Of a stretch of 64,000 nt of DNA, positions 34,408 to 43,322 are shown piece by piece. The DNA comes from Paracoccus aminophilus JCM 7686. Its GTDB lineage: Bacteria; Pseudomonadota; Alphaproteobacteria; Rhodobacterales; Rhodobacteraceae. The position numbers were made by a program, and so were the translations under genes. The stretch lies in assembly GCF_000444995.1 (NCBI RefSeq), contig NC_022041.1, positions 346,001-410,000 of the forward strand, read 5' to 3'. Under the pieces are notes generated by a model that saw nothing but the letters and a program-made list of their open reading frames with translations, made no database searches and was not told the origin of the DNA. Position 1 is the first letter of the stretch. The number at the start of each line of letters is the position of its first letter.

Positions 34408-36075
34408 ATGCGGCACGGCGGGCAGATTCTGGTTCAGGCGCTGAAAGACAATGGCGTCACGCGGGTCTTTTCGGTTCCGGGCGAAAGCTTTCTCGCGGTG
34501 CTCGACGGGCTTTATTCTTCGGGAATCGAGAATATCGTCTGCCGTCAGGAAGGCGGCGCGGCGATGATGGCCGAGGCGGCGGGCAAGCTGACCGGGCGTC
34601 CCGGCATTGCCTTTGTCACGCGCGGGCCGGGGGCCACCAATGCGAGCGCGGGTGTGCATGTCGCCAAGCAGGATTCGACGCCGATGATCCTCTTCGTCGG
34701 CCAGATCGCGCGCGGTGATCGCGACCGCGAAGCTTTCCAAGAGGTCGATTATCGCGCGTTTTTCGGCGGGATCGCGAAATGGGTGGCGGAGATCGACCAG
34801 ACCGAGCGCATCCCCGAATATCTCGCCCGCGCCTTCCAGCTTGCGACCAGCGGGCGGTCCGGCCCGGTGGTGCTGGCTTTGCCCGAGGATATGCTCTCGG
34901 CCCGCGCCGAAGTCGCCGATCTTGCCCCGGCGCGCGCGCCTTTGCCCGCGGTGGCTGACAGTTCGGTCACCGCGATTGCCGAGGCTTTGGCCGGGGCCGA
35001 GCGCCCGCTGGTCGTGCCCGGAGGCTCGGTCTGGTCGCAGCAGGCGGCGGATGATCTGGCGGCTTTCGCGGCGAGATGGGGCCTGCCGGTCGCGGTGCCC
35101 TTCCGCCGCCAAGGCCATATGGACAATGACCACCCGAATTATGTCGGCGATCTTGGGGTGGGGATGAACCCGGCCTTGGGGCAGGCGCTCGCGCGTGCCG
35201 ATTGCATCCTCTCGCTTGGCTCGCGCCTCGGCGATACGCTCACGCGCGGCTATGAGCTGATGACCCCCGCGCGCGCCCATGCCCGGGTCATCCATGTCCA
35301 TCCCGCGCCAGACGAGCTTGGCCATCTCTGGCGGCCCGACCCCGGGCTGGTCGCCGATCCGCAGGCGGTCCTGCGCGCCTTGGCCACGCTGCCCGCGCCC
35401 GAGGCCCGGCGCTGGGACGGCTGGACCCGCGACCTTCGCGCCAATTACGAGGCCTGGCAAAAGCCCAAAGCCACCCCCGGCGCGGTGAAGATGGAAGAAA
35501 TCGTGCTCTGGCTTTCGGCCAATCTGCCGCCCGATACGATCGTGACGAATGGCGCGGGCAATTATGCCGCGTTCCTGCACCGCTATTACCGCTTCCGCCG
35601 CTTCGGCACGCAGCTTGCGCCGACCTCGGGCTCGATGGGTTACGGTCTGCCCGCCGCGATTTCGGCCAAGATCGCCCATCCCGAGCGGGTCGTCGTCTGC
35701 CTTGCGGGCGATGGTTGTTTGCAGATGACGGTGAACGAGCTTTCGACCGCGGCGCAATATGGTGCGGCGGTGATCGTGATCGTTGCCAACAACGGGCGCT
35801 ACGGCACGATCCGGATGCATCAGGAAAAGCACTATCCGGGCCGCGTCTCGGGGACCGATCTCGCCAATCCCGATTTCGCGGCGCTCGCCCGCGCCTATGG
35901 CGGGCATGGCGAGAGGGTCGAGAATGGCGCGGATTTCGAGGGCGCTTTCGCGCGGGCGCAGGCGGCGGGCACGCTCGCGCTGATCGAGCTGCGTCTCGAT
36001 CCCGAGGCTCTGACCACCGGCGCGACGCTTGCCGAGACGCGCGCGCAGGGCGAGGCCGCGCAGAACCGCGCCTGA
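34408..36075 (+). CDS. Thiamine pyrophosphate-dependent enzyme, acetolactate synthase-like
   Basis: A 555-residue TPP enzyme with the three-domain layout of acetohydroxyacid synthases and relatives. The N-terminal PYR domain holds FSVPGESFLAVLDG and the catalytic glutamate in CRQEGGAAMMAEAAG. The C-terminal PP domain has SGSMGYGLPAAISAKIA and the TPP/Mg motif CLAGDGCLQMTVNELSTAAQ ending VANN. It lacks an adjacent regulatory subunit (ilvN), so branched-chain synthesis is not its obvious role; other members act on oxalyl-CoA, sulfoacetaldehyde or 2-oxoacids. GGGAGAGG precedes the ATG. Confidence 0.85.
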   Translation: MRHGGQILVQALKDNGVTRVFSVPGESFLAVLDGLYSSGIENIVCRQEGGAAMMAEAAGKLTGRPGIAFVTRGPGATNASAGVHVAKQDSTPMILFVGQIARGDRDREAFQEVDYRAFFGGIAKWVAEIDQTERIPEYLARAFQLATSGRSGPVVLALPEDMLSARAEVADLAPARAPLPAVADSSVTAIAEALAGAERPLVVPGGSVWSQQAADDLAAFAARWGLPVAVPFRRQGHMDNDHPNYVGDLGVGMNPALGQALARADCILSLGSRLGDTLTRGYELMTPARAHARVIHVHPAPDELGHLWRPDPGLVADPQAVLRALATLPAPEARRWDGWTRDLRANYEAWQKPKATPGAVKMEEIVLWLSANLPPDTIVTNGAGNYAAFLHRYYRFRRFGTQLAPTSGSMGYGLPAAISAKIAHPERVVVCLAGDGCLQMTVNELSTAAQYGAAVIVIVANNGRYGTIRMHQEKHYPGRVSGTDLANPDFAALARAYGGHGERVENGADFEGAFARAQAAGTLALIELRLDPEALTTGATLAETRAQGEAAQNRA

Positions 36076-36077
36076 GC

Positions 36078-37493
36078 CTAGCCGATCACCCAGGCGAGGG
36101 CTGCGGCCAGCGCGGCTGCCGCTGGCACGGTGATCAGCCAAGCGCCGAAGACCGTGCGCATATGCGAGCGGCGCACCAGATTGCGGCGGCGGCTTTCCTC
36201 GAGCGGCAGCGGCGCGCGCAGCTTGGCCAAGCGGCGGTCGCGCCATTCGCGGTAAAAGCCGACGCCGAAGACGCCGCCAATCGCGACATGGGTGGTCGAG
36301 ACTGGCAGCCCGGCCAAGGAGGCGCCCAGCACCGTGATCGCGGTCGCGACCGAGACGCAAAGCGCGCGGTTCGGGTTCAGCCGCGTGATGCTGCTGCCAA
36401 CCATATGGACCAGCCTGCGCCCGAAGAGCACGGCGCCGGCGGCGATGCCAAGCCCGGCCAGCAGCGGCGTCCAGCTGGCGGCCTGCGCACCGGGCCCTTC
36501 GGCATTCGCGAGAATGGCGGTCAAGGGCGCGACGATATTCGAGGCATCGTTCGAGCCATGGGCAAAGCCCATCATCAGCGCGGCTGCGGCCAGCGGCAGG
36601 CCCAAAATGACCTTGAGCGCCACGCGAGAGCCGGTGTGCAGCGCGATCTGGCGCGCGACGGAATGGCGCGCATAGCCTGCCGCCACCAGCGCAATCGCGC
36701 CCGAAATCGTCAAGGCAATCGGCAGATCAAGCCGCAGCGGCAGCGTGATCATCAGCCCGAACAAAAGCCCCATGACCGCGAGAATACCCGGCAACCACAG
36801 CCGCGCGGCCTCTAGCCGGTCGGCGCGGTCGTAGATCACCGCCCGAAACAGCGCGAGCAGCAGCGCGGCGAGAACGCCCGACACCACCGGCGAGATGATC
36901 CAGCCCGCCGCAATCATCGCCATGCCCGACCAATGCACCGACTGCCAGCCATAGACCGTGATGCCCGCGCCCATGATCGCGCCGACGATCGAATGGGTCG
37001 TGCTGACCGGGGCATTGGCCCAGGTGGCAAGGCTGATCCAGGTCGCCGCCGCCAGAAGCGCGGCCAGCATGATATGGGCCGAGGCATTTCCATCCGGGCC
37101 AAGCGCGGGCAGGATGATGCCATCCGCCAGCCGATCCGTGACCGGCGCTCCGGCCAGCACGGCGCCGAGGATCTGCATCAGCCCGACCAGCAACAGGCCG
37201 GAGGTCATGCCGATCGCGCCCGCGCCCACGGCGGGGCCAAGCGAGTTCGCCACGTCATTCGCGCCGATCGACAGCGCAAGATAGGCCGCAACCGCAACTC
37301 CCGCGACGATCAGCCCAAGCGAGGGATGGTTGCCGAAGACCCCGAATGTGATGACGGCGGCCACCGCGATGAACAGCGCAGCCGCCCCCAGCCGGATCAC
37401 CGGCCGCACCGAGACAAGGCTGGCGTGTTCCGCGTAGGTGACGCGGCCGAGGTCCTTGTCCAGAACACGGAATTCACGTTTCTCTTTCGTCAT
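36078..37493 (-). CDS. PiT-family inorganic phosphate transporter
   Basis: A 471-residue inner-membrane transporter of the PiT family, which moves phosphate, usually as a metal-phosphate complex, with protons. The two inverted signature repeats are clear: SIGANDVANSLGPAVGAGA near residue 75 and FAHGSNDASNIVAPL near residue 310, together with ANAPVSTTHSIVGAIMGAG and AGLPVSTTHVAIGGVFGVG. About ten helices follow a soluble N-terminus. Its stop is 3 nt from that of the convergent TPP enzyme. No phoU-like DUF47 partner gene is adjacent. Confidence 0.93.
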   Translation of the reverse strand: MTKEKREFRVLDKDLGRVTYAEHASLVSVRPVIRLGAAALFIAVAAVITFGVFGNHPSLGLIVAGVAVAAYLALSIGANDVANSLGPAVGAGAIGMTSGLLLVGLMQILGAVLAGAPVTDRLADGIILPALGPDGNASAHIMLAALLAAATWISLATWANAPVSTTHSIVGAIMGAGITVYGWQSVHWSGMAMIAAGWIISPVVSGVLAALLLALFRAVIYDRADRLEAARLWLPGILAVMGLLFGLMITLPLRLDLPIALTISGAIALVAAGYARHSVARQIALHTGSRVALKVILGLPLAAAALMMGFAHGSNDASNIVAPLTAILANAEGPGAQAASWTPLLAGLGIAAGAVLFGRRLVHMVGSSITRLNPNRALCVSVATAITVLGASLAGLPVSTTHVAIGGVFGVGFYREWRDRRLAKLRAPLPLEESRRRNLVRRSHMRTVFGAWLITVPAAAALAAALAWVIG

Positions 37494-37502
37494 TCCAGGA
37501 TG

Positions 37503-37964
37503 TTACCGCGACGGGCTGAAAACCGGGAGCGACAAAAGCAGCTTCTTGAGACCGGATTCATCGACGAGCGCCGCAGCATGTTCTGGCGTGAACCAGTCGC
37601 GATTGCGCTGATCGGCCTCGGGGAATTTGCGGCGGAGCGCGTCGACATCAATGCGGAAAACCTTGACCTCGACCGGAATGGCGAAGCCGCGATCTTGCAG
37701 CTTGTCATAGCGATACGAGCCGATTTCATCTGGGCTCAGCGTGCCGCGAACTCCGGCCTCTTCCCAGGCTTCCTGCGCCGCCGCTTCGCCAAGCGTGCGG
37801 CCCTCCATCGGCCAGCCCTTGGGGATGATCCAGCGCCCGGTCCCGCGCGAGGTGATGAGCAGGACCTTCCCGGTCGCGGGATCGACGCAAAGCGCCGCCA
37901 CCTGCAACGAGGAGGGCCGCCGCCCCAGCATCCGCCCCAGCTTTTCGCGCAGCTGGTCCATCAT
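37503..37964 (-). CDS. NUDIX hydrolase
   Basis: A 153-residue NUDIX protein, a family that hydrolyses nucleoside diphosphates linked to another group. The box is GWPMEGRTLGEAAAQEAWEE and then AGV: the last part (xExxEEAGV) is intact, while the first box glutamate aligns with Arg and the central RE reads QE. The PKGWPMEGRTL form resembles diphosphoinositol-polyphosphate/diadenosine-type proteins of alphaproteobacteria. It follows arfB with a 4-nt overlap, so the two are translated together. Confidence 0.88.
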   Translation of the reverse strand: MMDQLREKLGRMLGRRPSSLQVAALCVDPATGKVLLITSRGTGRWIIPKGWPMEGRTLGEAAAQEAWEEAGVRGTLSPDEIGSYRYDKLQDRGFAIPVEVKVFRIDVDALRRKFPEADQRNRDWFTPEHAAALVDESGLKKLLLSLPVFSPSR

Positions 37965-38395
37965 TCGACCGGATCCCCCGAGGTCGGGATGCGGCCGCGC
38001 ATGGATTTCACCTGTCCGCGAATCGTCTTGCCGTCGAGCCGGCGGCGCTGGCTGCCAAGCGTCGGGCGGGTGGCGATGCGGCGTTTCGGGGCTTTCAGCG
38101 CCTCGCGGATCAGCTCGGCCAGACGTTCACGCGCCAGCTCGCGGTTGCGGGTCTGCGAGCGGGTTTCCTGCGCCAGAATCACGATGGCCCCGTCCAGCGT
38201 CCAGCGCCGCCCGGCCAGACGGCGCAGGCGGGTCTTGACGGCGGGGCTCAGATGCGGCGAACGCTCGGCCTCGAACCGCAGCTCGACTGCGGTCTCGACC
38301 TTGTTCACATTCTGCCCGCCCGGTCCCTGAGACCGGGTGAACTGCTCGCTGAGCTCCCATTCCTGAATGGTGATCTGATCGTCGATGCGCAACAT
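37961..38395 (-). CDS. arfB: Alternative ribosome-rescue peptidyl-tRNA hydrolase
   Basis: ArfB (144 aa), formerly YaeJ, frees ribosomes stalled without a stop codon. It contains the catalytic GGQ loop in FTRSQGPGGQNVNKVETAVELRF and a basic C-terminal tail (GSQRRRLDGKTIRGQVKSMRGR) that enters the empty mRNA channel, and it lacks the codon-recognition domains of full release factors. Together with smpB, 5 kb away, the window encodes parts of two separate rescue routes. Its stop overlaps the NUDIX start. Confidence 0.94.
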   Translation of the reverse strand: MLRIDDQITIQEWELSEQFTRSQGPGGQNVNKVETAVELRFEAERSPHLSPAVKTRLRRLAGRRWTLDGAIVILAQETRSQTRNRELARERLAELIREALKAPKRRIATRPTLGSQRRRLDGKTIRGQVKSMRGRIPTSGDPVE

Positions 38396-38462
38396 GAACC
38401 GAATATGTAGCGATTTTCCCTCAAGGAAAGGTTAAAGCGACATTGCACGCGTGTTTGATCGC

Positions 38463-40517
38463 TTAGTGAAGCCGGATTGCCGCGCTCGCCGAGGCTCCAT
38501 CGGCGTCAATGACCGTCAGACGTGCAAAACCCGGCCCCGGATTCGCAATGCTTGCACTCGGTTGCATTTGCGCAACCGCAGCGGGTGCTCCGTTGACAAG
38601 GAACGTATAGGGCGCGCGTCCGCCCCGCGCCTTGGCGGTGATTGCAGCGGTCGTGTCCAGCTCGGCCCCGTCCGGCGGGAAGGTGAATTGCAGCGCATCG
38701 GGCGCCGAGGGCCGCGCGGCGGTGGCGCTGGCCTGACCGGCCTGCGCAAAGCGGCGCAGCGGCAGCGGCAAAGCGGCATTCGGCACAGTGAGCGTCTCGG
38801 GCGGCGGCGGGGGCAAAGCGATCACCGGCAGAATGTCGAAGAGATCGAAGAGCACCGGCGCGGCCAATTCGCCGCCAAAGGCACCCGGCACCGGCGTGCC
38901 ATCGGGGCGCCCCATCCAGACCGCCGCGACATAGCCGCCGTTATAGCCCACCGCCAGCGCATCGCGGTTGCCGTAAGAGGTGCCGGTCTTCCAGGCGACG
39001 CGGCCTGAAGGCGTGCCGGTCGGCGGCAGGCCCTGCGACATGATATTCGTGACCTGCCAGGCGGCGACGCGACCAAACATCGGCGTCAGCATCGGCTGGG
39101 ACTGGCCCGGCTGGACCGAGAGCGTGATCCCGGTGCCGCCGCGCGCCAGCGCCGCATAGCCGGTCGCGAGCTCTTCAAGCGTGACGCCCGCGCCGCCAAG
39201 CGTGATCGCAAGGCCCGGGGTCGCGCCCTGCATCCGCAGATGGATGCCGCCGCGTTCAAGCGTCTGGGCAATGCGGACCGGGCCGACCTCTTGCGCGAGC
39301 TTCACCACCGGAATGTTCAGCGACCAGATCAGCGCCTGACGCAGAGTGACCGTGCCGCGAAACTTGTTGTCGAAGTTCTGGGGCTGCCAGCTGCCGAAGG
39401 CGGTCGGGCGGTCTTCGATCAGGGTCTCGGGATGGGCAATGCCATCGTCAAAGGCCAGCCCATAGACGAAGGGCTTCAAGGTCGAGCCGGGCGAGCGCAC
39501 CGCCTGAGTCATGTCGATGAAGCCCGCCGATTGCCCGGCGGTCCATTCGGCGGTGCCGACTTCGGCCAGAATCTCGCCGCTGCGGTGATCGGCCAGCACC
39601 AGCGCCGCCGAGACCTTCTGGCCCTGCGCGCGGGAGGCTTTCGCAATCAGCGCCTCGGCCCGGCGCTGGATGCGCGGATCAATCGTCGTCTCGATGCGAA
39701 GCGCGCCGGGATTGGCGCGCACCAGCCGCGCGGCCAGCAGCGGCGCGACCGAGGGGAAGGCACGCCGGATCGTCGGCACCGGCTCGGCCATCGCAGCCTC
39801 GGCATCGCCTTGGCTGATCACCCCCGCCTCGGCGGCCGTCGCCAGCACCCGGTCGCGTGCGATCTTGGCCAGCTCGGGGCGGCGGTCGGGGCGACGGCGC
39901 TCGGGCGATTGCGGCAGCGCGACCAGAAGCGCGGCCTGCGCCGGGGTCAGCCGTCGCGGCTCTTTGCCGAACCACAGAAGCGAGGCCGCGCGCACGCCTT
40001 CGACATTGGCACCATAGGGGGCGAGGCGCAGGTAAAGATCCATGATCTGCGCCTTCGACAGATGACGCTCCAGCGCCAAGGCCAGCCGCATCTGGCGCAG
40101 TTTGCCCTGCCATTCGCCGGTCGGGCCCTCTTCCAGCAGGCGCGCGACCTGCATGGTCAGGGTCGAGCCGCCCGAGACGATGCGGCCATGCGTCACCGCC
40201 TGCCCGGCGGCGCGCAGGATCGCCATGGGATCGACCCCGGCATGATCCTCGAAGCGGCGGTCCTCCCAGGCGGTCAGCATCTTGATGAGCAAGGGATCGA
40301 CCGCGCCCGGCGCGAGCCGCCAGCGCCCATCCGCCACCTGAAACGCCCGCATGAGCGAGCCGTCGCGCGCCAGAACCTCGGTGCCGACCGCGACATCGAG
40401 CACCGGCAGCTCGGTCCGGTCGACCCAACCGTCAAAGGCATCGCGCAGCCCGCCCCCGAAAAACGCCACGGCGGCGAGGGCGAAAACGATGCGGGAAAAG
40501 CGGCGCGAATTGATCAT
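38463..40517 (-). CDS. pbpC: Penicillin-binding protein 1C
   Basis: A class A PBP of the 1C type (684 aa), with peptidoglycan glycosyltransferase and transpeptidase-like domains. After an N-terminal anchor (IVFALAAVAFFGGGLRDAF) the GT51 domain has AWEDRRFEDHAGVDPMAI and GGSTLTMQVARLL; the penicillin-binding domain has the SxxK motif in SPGSTLKPF, WSLNIP and KTGTSYGNRD; a C-terminal beta-sandwich BiPBP_C domain ends the chain. ATG 40517 has a GGGGAT site. The alpha-2-macroglobulin gene often paired with pbpC in other bacteria is absent. Confidence 0.95.
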   Translation of the reverse strand: MINSRRFSRIVFALAAVAFFGGGLRDAFDGWVDRTELPVLDVAVGTEVLARDGSLMRAFQVADGRWRLAPGAVDPLLIKMLTAWEDRRFEDHAGVDPMAILRAAGQAVTHGRIVSGGSTLTMQVARLLEEGPTGEWQGKLRQMRLALALERHLSKAQIMDLYLRLAPYGANVEGVRAASLLWFGKEPRRLTPAQAALLVALPQSPERRRPDRRPELAKIARDRVLATAAEAGVISQGDAEAAMAEPVPTIRRAFPSVAPLLAARLVRANPGALRIETTIDPRIQRRAEALIAKASRAQGQKVSAALVLADHRSGEILAEVGTAEWTAGQSAGFIDMTQAVRSPGSTLKPFVYGLAFDDGIAHPETLIEDRPTAFGSWQPQNFDNKFRGTVTLRQALIWSLNIPVVKLAQEVGPVRIAQTLERGGIHLRMQGATPGLAITLGGAGVTLEELATGYAALARGGTGITLSVQPGQSQPMLTPMFGRVAAWQVTNIMSQGLPPTGTPSGRVAWKTGTSYGNRDALAVGYNGGYVAAVWMGRPDGTPVPGAFGGELAAPVLFDLFDILPVIALPPPPPETLTVPNAALPLPLRRFAQAGQASATAARPSAPDALQFTFPPDGAELDTTAAITAKARGGRAPYTFLVNGAPAAVAQMQPSASIANPGPGFARLTVIDADGASASAAIRLH

Positions 40518-40639
40518 ATCCCCGCCGTGATAGCCCGAGCGGTCCGGGCAGGGTAGGGGCCTTTTGCGCCACCCCTTGCATCTCTTCGTGACCACGGGGC
40601 GGCGCGATGGGCCGCGCCCACAGCTTGGGGCTGCGGAGC

Positions 40640-41824
40640 TTATTCGTCGGGGCGGCGCGGGCGCGTGGGGGCGGGCGCGTCCTCGCCGAAAAGCCCCTTC
40701 AACCCGCGCGAAACCAGATTGCCGACGCGGGGCCGGGGCTGGTGGATGAAGGGCAGGGGACGGCAGACCTCCATCGCGGCGACGCCCACGCGCGCGGTCA
40801 GCGCGCCGTTCACCACGCCCTCGCCAAAGCGCTTGCTGACCTTGGCCAGCAGCCCGCCGCCGGCGACGGTATGGATCAGATCATCGCCCGCCGCGACCGC
40901 CCCTGTGGCAACCAGATGGGCCATGACCGTGCGCGCCAGACGCCAACTCCCGACCGCGCCGGCGCGCCCGCCATAGATCTCGGCCATGCGGCGGATCATG
41001 CGCAGGTTGGCCGCCAGCGCCGCGATCACATCGGCCAAAGCCAGCGGGATCAGCGCGGTGGCTGCGGCGACCGTGCGGGCGGCGGCCTCGATCTCGCGCC
41101 GGGCCTGCTGGTCGAGATCGGCGAGAAGCTGGGTCTCGGCCAGCGAAAGCAGGCTCTGGGCATCAAAGGATTCGCCCTGACGCTCGGCCAGATATTTGCG
41201 CCCGCCCGCGAGTTCGGGCCGGTTGACGTAAAGCGCCGAGAGATGGTTTGCCACCTTTTGCGCCGATTTCAGATCGCCGGTGGCGAGCGCCGCGACCGCC
41301 TCGCGGTTGACCTGATCGATGCGGGCAAAGCGGTGCCAGGCGCGGTATTCGCGCCAAGCCATCAGCAAGGCCGCCACGGCAAAGAGCGCAAACAGCGCGG
41401 TGCCGATCCAGCCGAGCAGCGGATAGGTGGTGAGCAGGTTCGAGATGAACCGCATCGCCGCGACCGAAAGGAGGAAGGTGAAGAGCGCGACCCCGGTGTT
41501 GAGGAAAAACCGCGTCAGCCGCGAGGGGCCGCCGCCGATGATCCGCGTCACCAGCTTCATCGTCTGGGGCTGAGGATGGTTATAGCCGCCATCGTCGATC
41601 TGGGGCGCGTCGGCGGGCGAGGGCAAGCTCGGCTCGGTTGGGCGCGGCGTGCGGCGGTGGCGCGTGTCGCGGTAATCGGCCCCCGGATCAGCGGGCTCGC
41701 CTGCGGCTGCCGGGGGCTCGGAGGCCTGCAAATGCGGCGCGCTGGTGGCGGGGCGGGGCGTGGGCTCGGCGGCGGGATGCTCGATCAGGACCGGGCCGCG
41801 CCGCTTGGGGGTGTCATCTGTCAT
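40640..41824 (-). CDS. TIGR01620 / YcjF-like membrane protein (DUF697)
   Basis: A 394-residue protein with a long proline-rich cytoplasmic N-terminus, two membrane helices at about residues 105-155 (FFLNTGVALFTFLLSVAAM and WIGTALFALFAVAALLMAW), and a C-terminal DUF697 region (DVIAALAANLRMIRRMAEIYG). It matches TIGR01620/YcjF proteins, which go with YcjX GTPase-like proteins in envelope-stress regulons. It starts 10 nt after ycjX, with GAGGA before ATG 41824, so the two form an operon. The biochemical role is not established. Confidence 0.9.
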   Translation of the reverse strand: MTDDTPKRRGPVLIEHPAAEPTPRPATSAPHLQASEPPAAAGEPADPGADYRDTRHRRTPRPTEPSLPSPADAPQIDDGGYNHPQPQTMKLVTRIIGGGPSRLTRFFLNTGVALFTFLLSVAAMRFISNLLTTYPLLGWIGTALFALFAVAALLMAWREYRAWHRFARIDQVNREAVAALATGDLKSAQKVANHLSALYVNRPELAGGRKYLAERQGESFDAQSLLSLAETQLLADLDQQARREIEAAARTVAAATALIPLALADVIAALAANLRMIRRMAEIYGGRAGAVGSWRLARTVMAHLVATGAVAAGDDLIHTVAGGGLLAKVSKRFGEGVVNGALTARVGVAAMEVCRPLPFIHQPRPRVGNLVSRGLKGLFGEDAPAPTRPRRPDE

Positions 41825-41834
41825 CGCGCGGTCC

Positions 41835-43205
41835 TCAGATCCGGTCGCCAATCAGGAATTCCGCCGCCCGGTCCAGCCGGATATGCGGAGGCCCGTCGCC
41901 CGGGCGTAAGGTATTGGGGGCAGGCGCGAAATCCATGATCGCATAATCTGCATCCAGCCATTCCGAGGCGCCTTGCCGCGCCGGGGCGAGCAGCTCGGCG
42001 GGGTTGAGTGGCAGCTCGCCGGGATAGAAGGCGGCTTGGCGCCCGTCCATCAGCGTGCCGCGCACGGCGGGCAGCTCCTCGCCCGCTTGCGAGATCATCT
42101 CTTCGGTGGTGCAGCGCAGCGAGGCGATCGACATGGCCTCTGTCCGCGCGCCCGCGAAATCGGCGCGGTCACGGGCATCGCGCAGCATGGCCGAGGTGAT
42201 ATTCGTCAGGCGCGGGTGCTGGACATGGTTGAGATGGTCGGCCTTGGTCGCGGCAAAGAGAATGCGCTCGACCCGGCGCGTGCCCAGAAGCTGCGAGAGC
42301 CAGCCCGAGCGCCCAGGCCGGAAGGCCGAGAGGATATCGCCCATGACGCGGCGCATATCCTCGACCGCGCGCGGCCCGGCATGGATCGCGCCCAAGACAT
42401 CCATCAACACCACCTGCCGGTCGAGCCGGGCGAAATGGTCGCGAAAGAAGGGCTTCACCACCCGCGCCTTATAGGCGGCATAGCGGCGCGCGAATTCGCG
42501 ATAGACCGCGCCTTCCGCGAATTCATGGGGCAGGGGCGCAAAGGTCAGCGCGGGAGAGCCCACCATTTCGCCCGGCATGAGGAAGCGCCCCGGGGTGCAA
42601 TCCGACCAGCCCGCCGCCCGCGCCGCGCGCAGATGATCGGTATAGCCGGTGGTCAGCCTCTGGGCGATCTCCTCGGAGAAGGGCACGCCCGGGCCGGTGG
42701 CGCGGACAAGGTCGAAGTAATCCTCGGCGCGGGGACGACCCTCCATCCGGTCGAGCACCTCGGCTGACCATTCGGGGAAGCTCTTGTCCATCAAGCGCAG
42801 ATCCAGCAGCCATTCGCCGGGATAGTCGATGATGTCGAGATGCAGGTTCTGCTGGCCCCGCATCCCCGCGATCAGCCCGCGCGGCTGGACGCGCAGCGAG
42901 AGGCGCATCTCGCTGACATGGCGCGTGCCTTCCGGCCAATGCGGATCGGGGCCGGTCATCTCGGCGAGATGGCGCTCGAATTCGAAACGCGGGATGGTGT
43001 CATCGGGCTGGGGTTGCAGCCAAGCCGCCTTGATCGCGCCGTCCGAGGCCGCGCGCAGCCCCGGCATCCGCCCGCGGTCGAGCAGATTGGCGACGAGCGA
43101 GGTGATGAACACCGTCTTGCCCGCACGCGAGAGCCCCGTGACCCCCAGCCGCAGGACCGGATCGGAAAGGCCGAGGCCCTGCATCAGATCGTCGGCAATG
43201 CCCAT
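41835..43205 (-). CDS. YcjX-family P-loop protein
   Basis: A 456-residue YcjX/DUF463 protein, a predicted P-loop NTPase. The Walker A motif is GLSRAGKTVFITSL near residue 25. The characteristic stretches LHLDIIDYPGEWLLDLRLM, VLMDVLGAIHAGPRAVEDM and LFAATKADHLNHVQHPRL are present, the last two acting as the switch/base-recognition region. It forms the first gene of an operon with the TIGR01620 protein. In enterobacteria the homologues are induced by envelope stress; whether that holds here is inference. Confidence 0.92.
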   Translation of the reverse strand: MGIADDLMQGLGLSDPVLRLGVTGLSRAGKTVFITSLVANLLDRGRMPGLRAASDGAIKAAWLQPQPDDTIPRFEFERHLAEMTGPDPHWPEGTRHVSEMRLSLRVQPRGLIAGMRGQQNLHLDIIDYPGEWLLDLRLMDKSFPEWSAEVLDRMEGRPRAEDYFDLVRATGPGVPFSEEIAQRLTTGYTDHLRAARAAGWSDCTPGRFLMPGEMVGSPALTFAPLPHEFAEGAVYREFARRYAAYKARVVKPFFRDHFARLDRQVVLMDVLGAIHAGPRAVEDMRRVMGDILSAFRPGRSGWLSQLLGTRRVERILFAATKADHLNHVQHPRLTNITSAMLRDARDRADFAGARTEAMSIASLRCTTEEMISQAGEELPAVRGTLMDGRQAAFYPGELPLNPAELLAPARQGASEWLDADYAIMDFAPAPNTLRPGDGPPHIRLDRAAEFLIGDRI

Positions 43206-43322
43206 CCTGTCCTCTCCGCTGTCCTGTGCCGCTAACTTACTGAGGAAACGCGGCTTGGGACAGATAGGTCCGGCGCGGGCAGAGTTTTAGGGGCTGCGCC
43301 GAACGAGACAGGGGAGCGCGCC

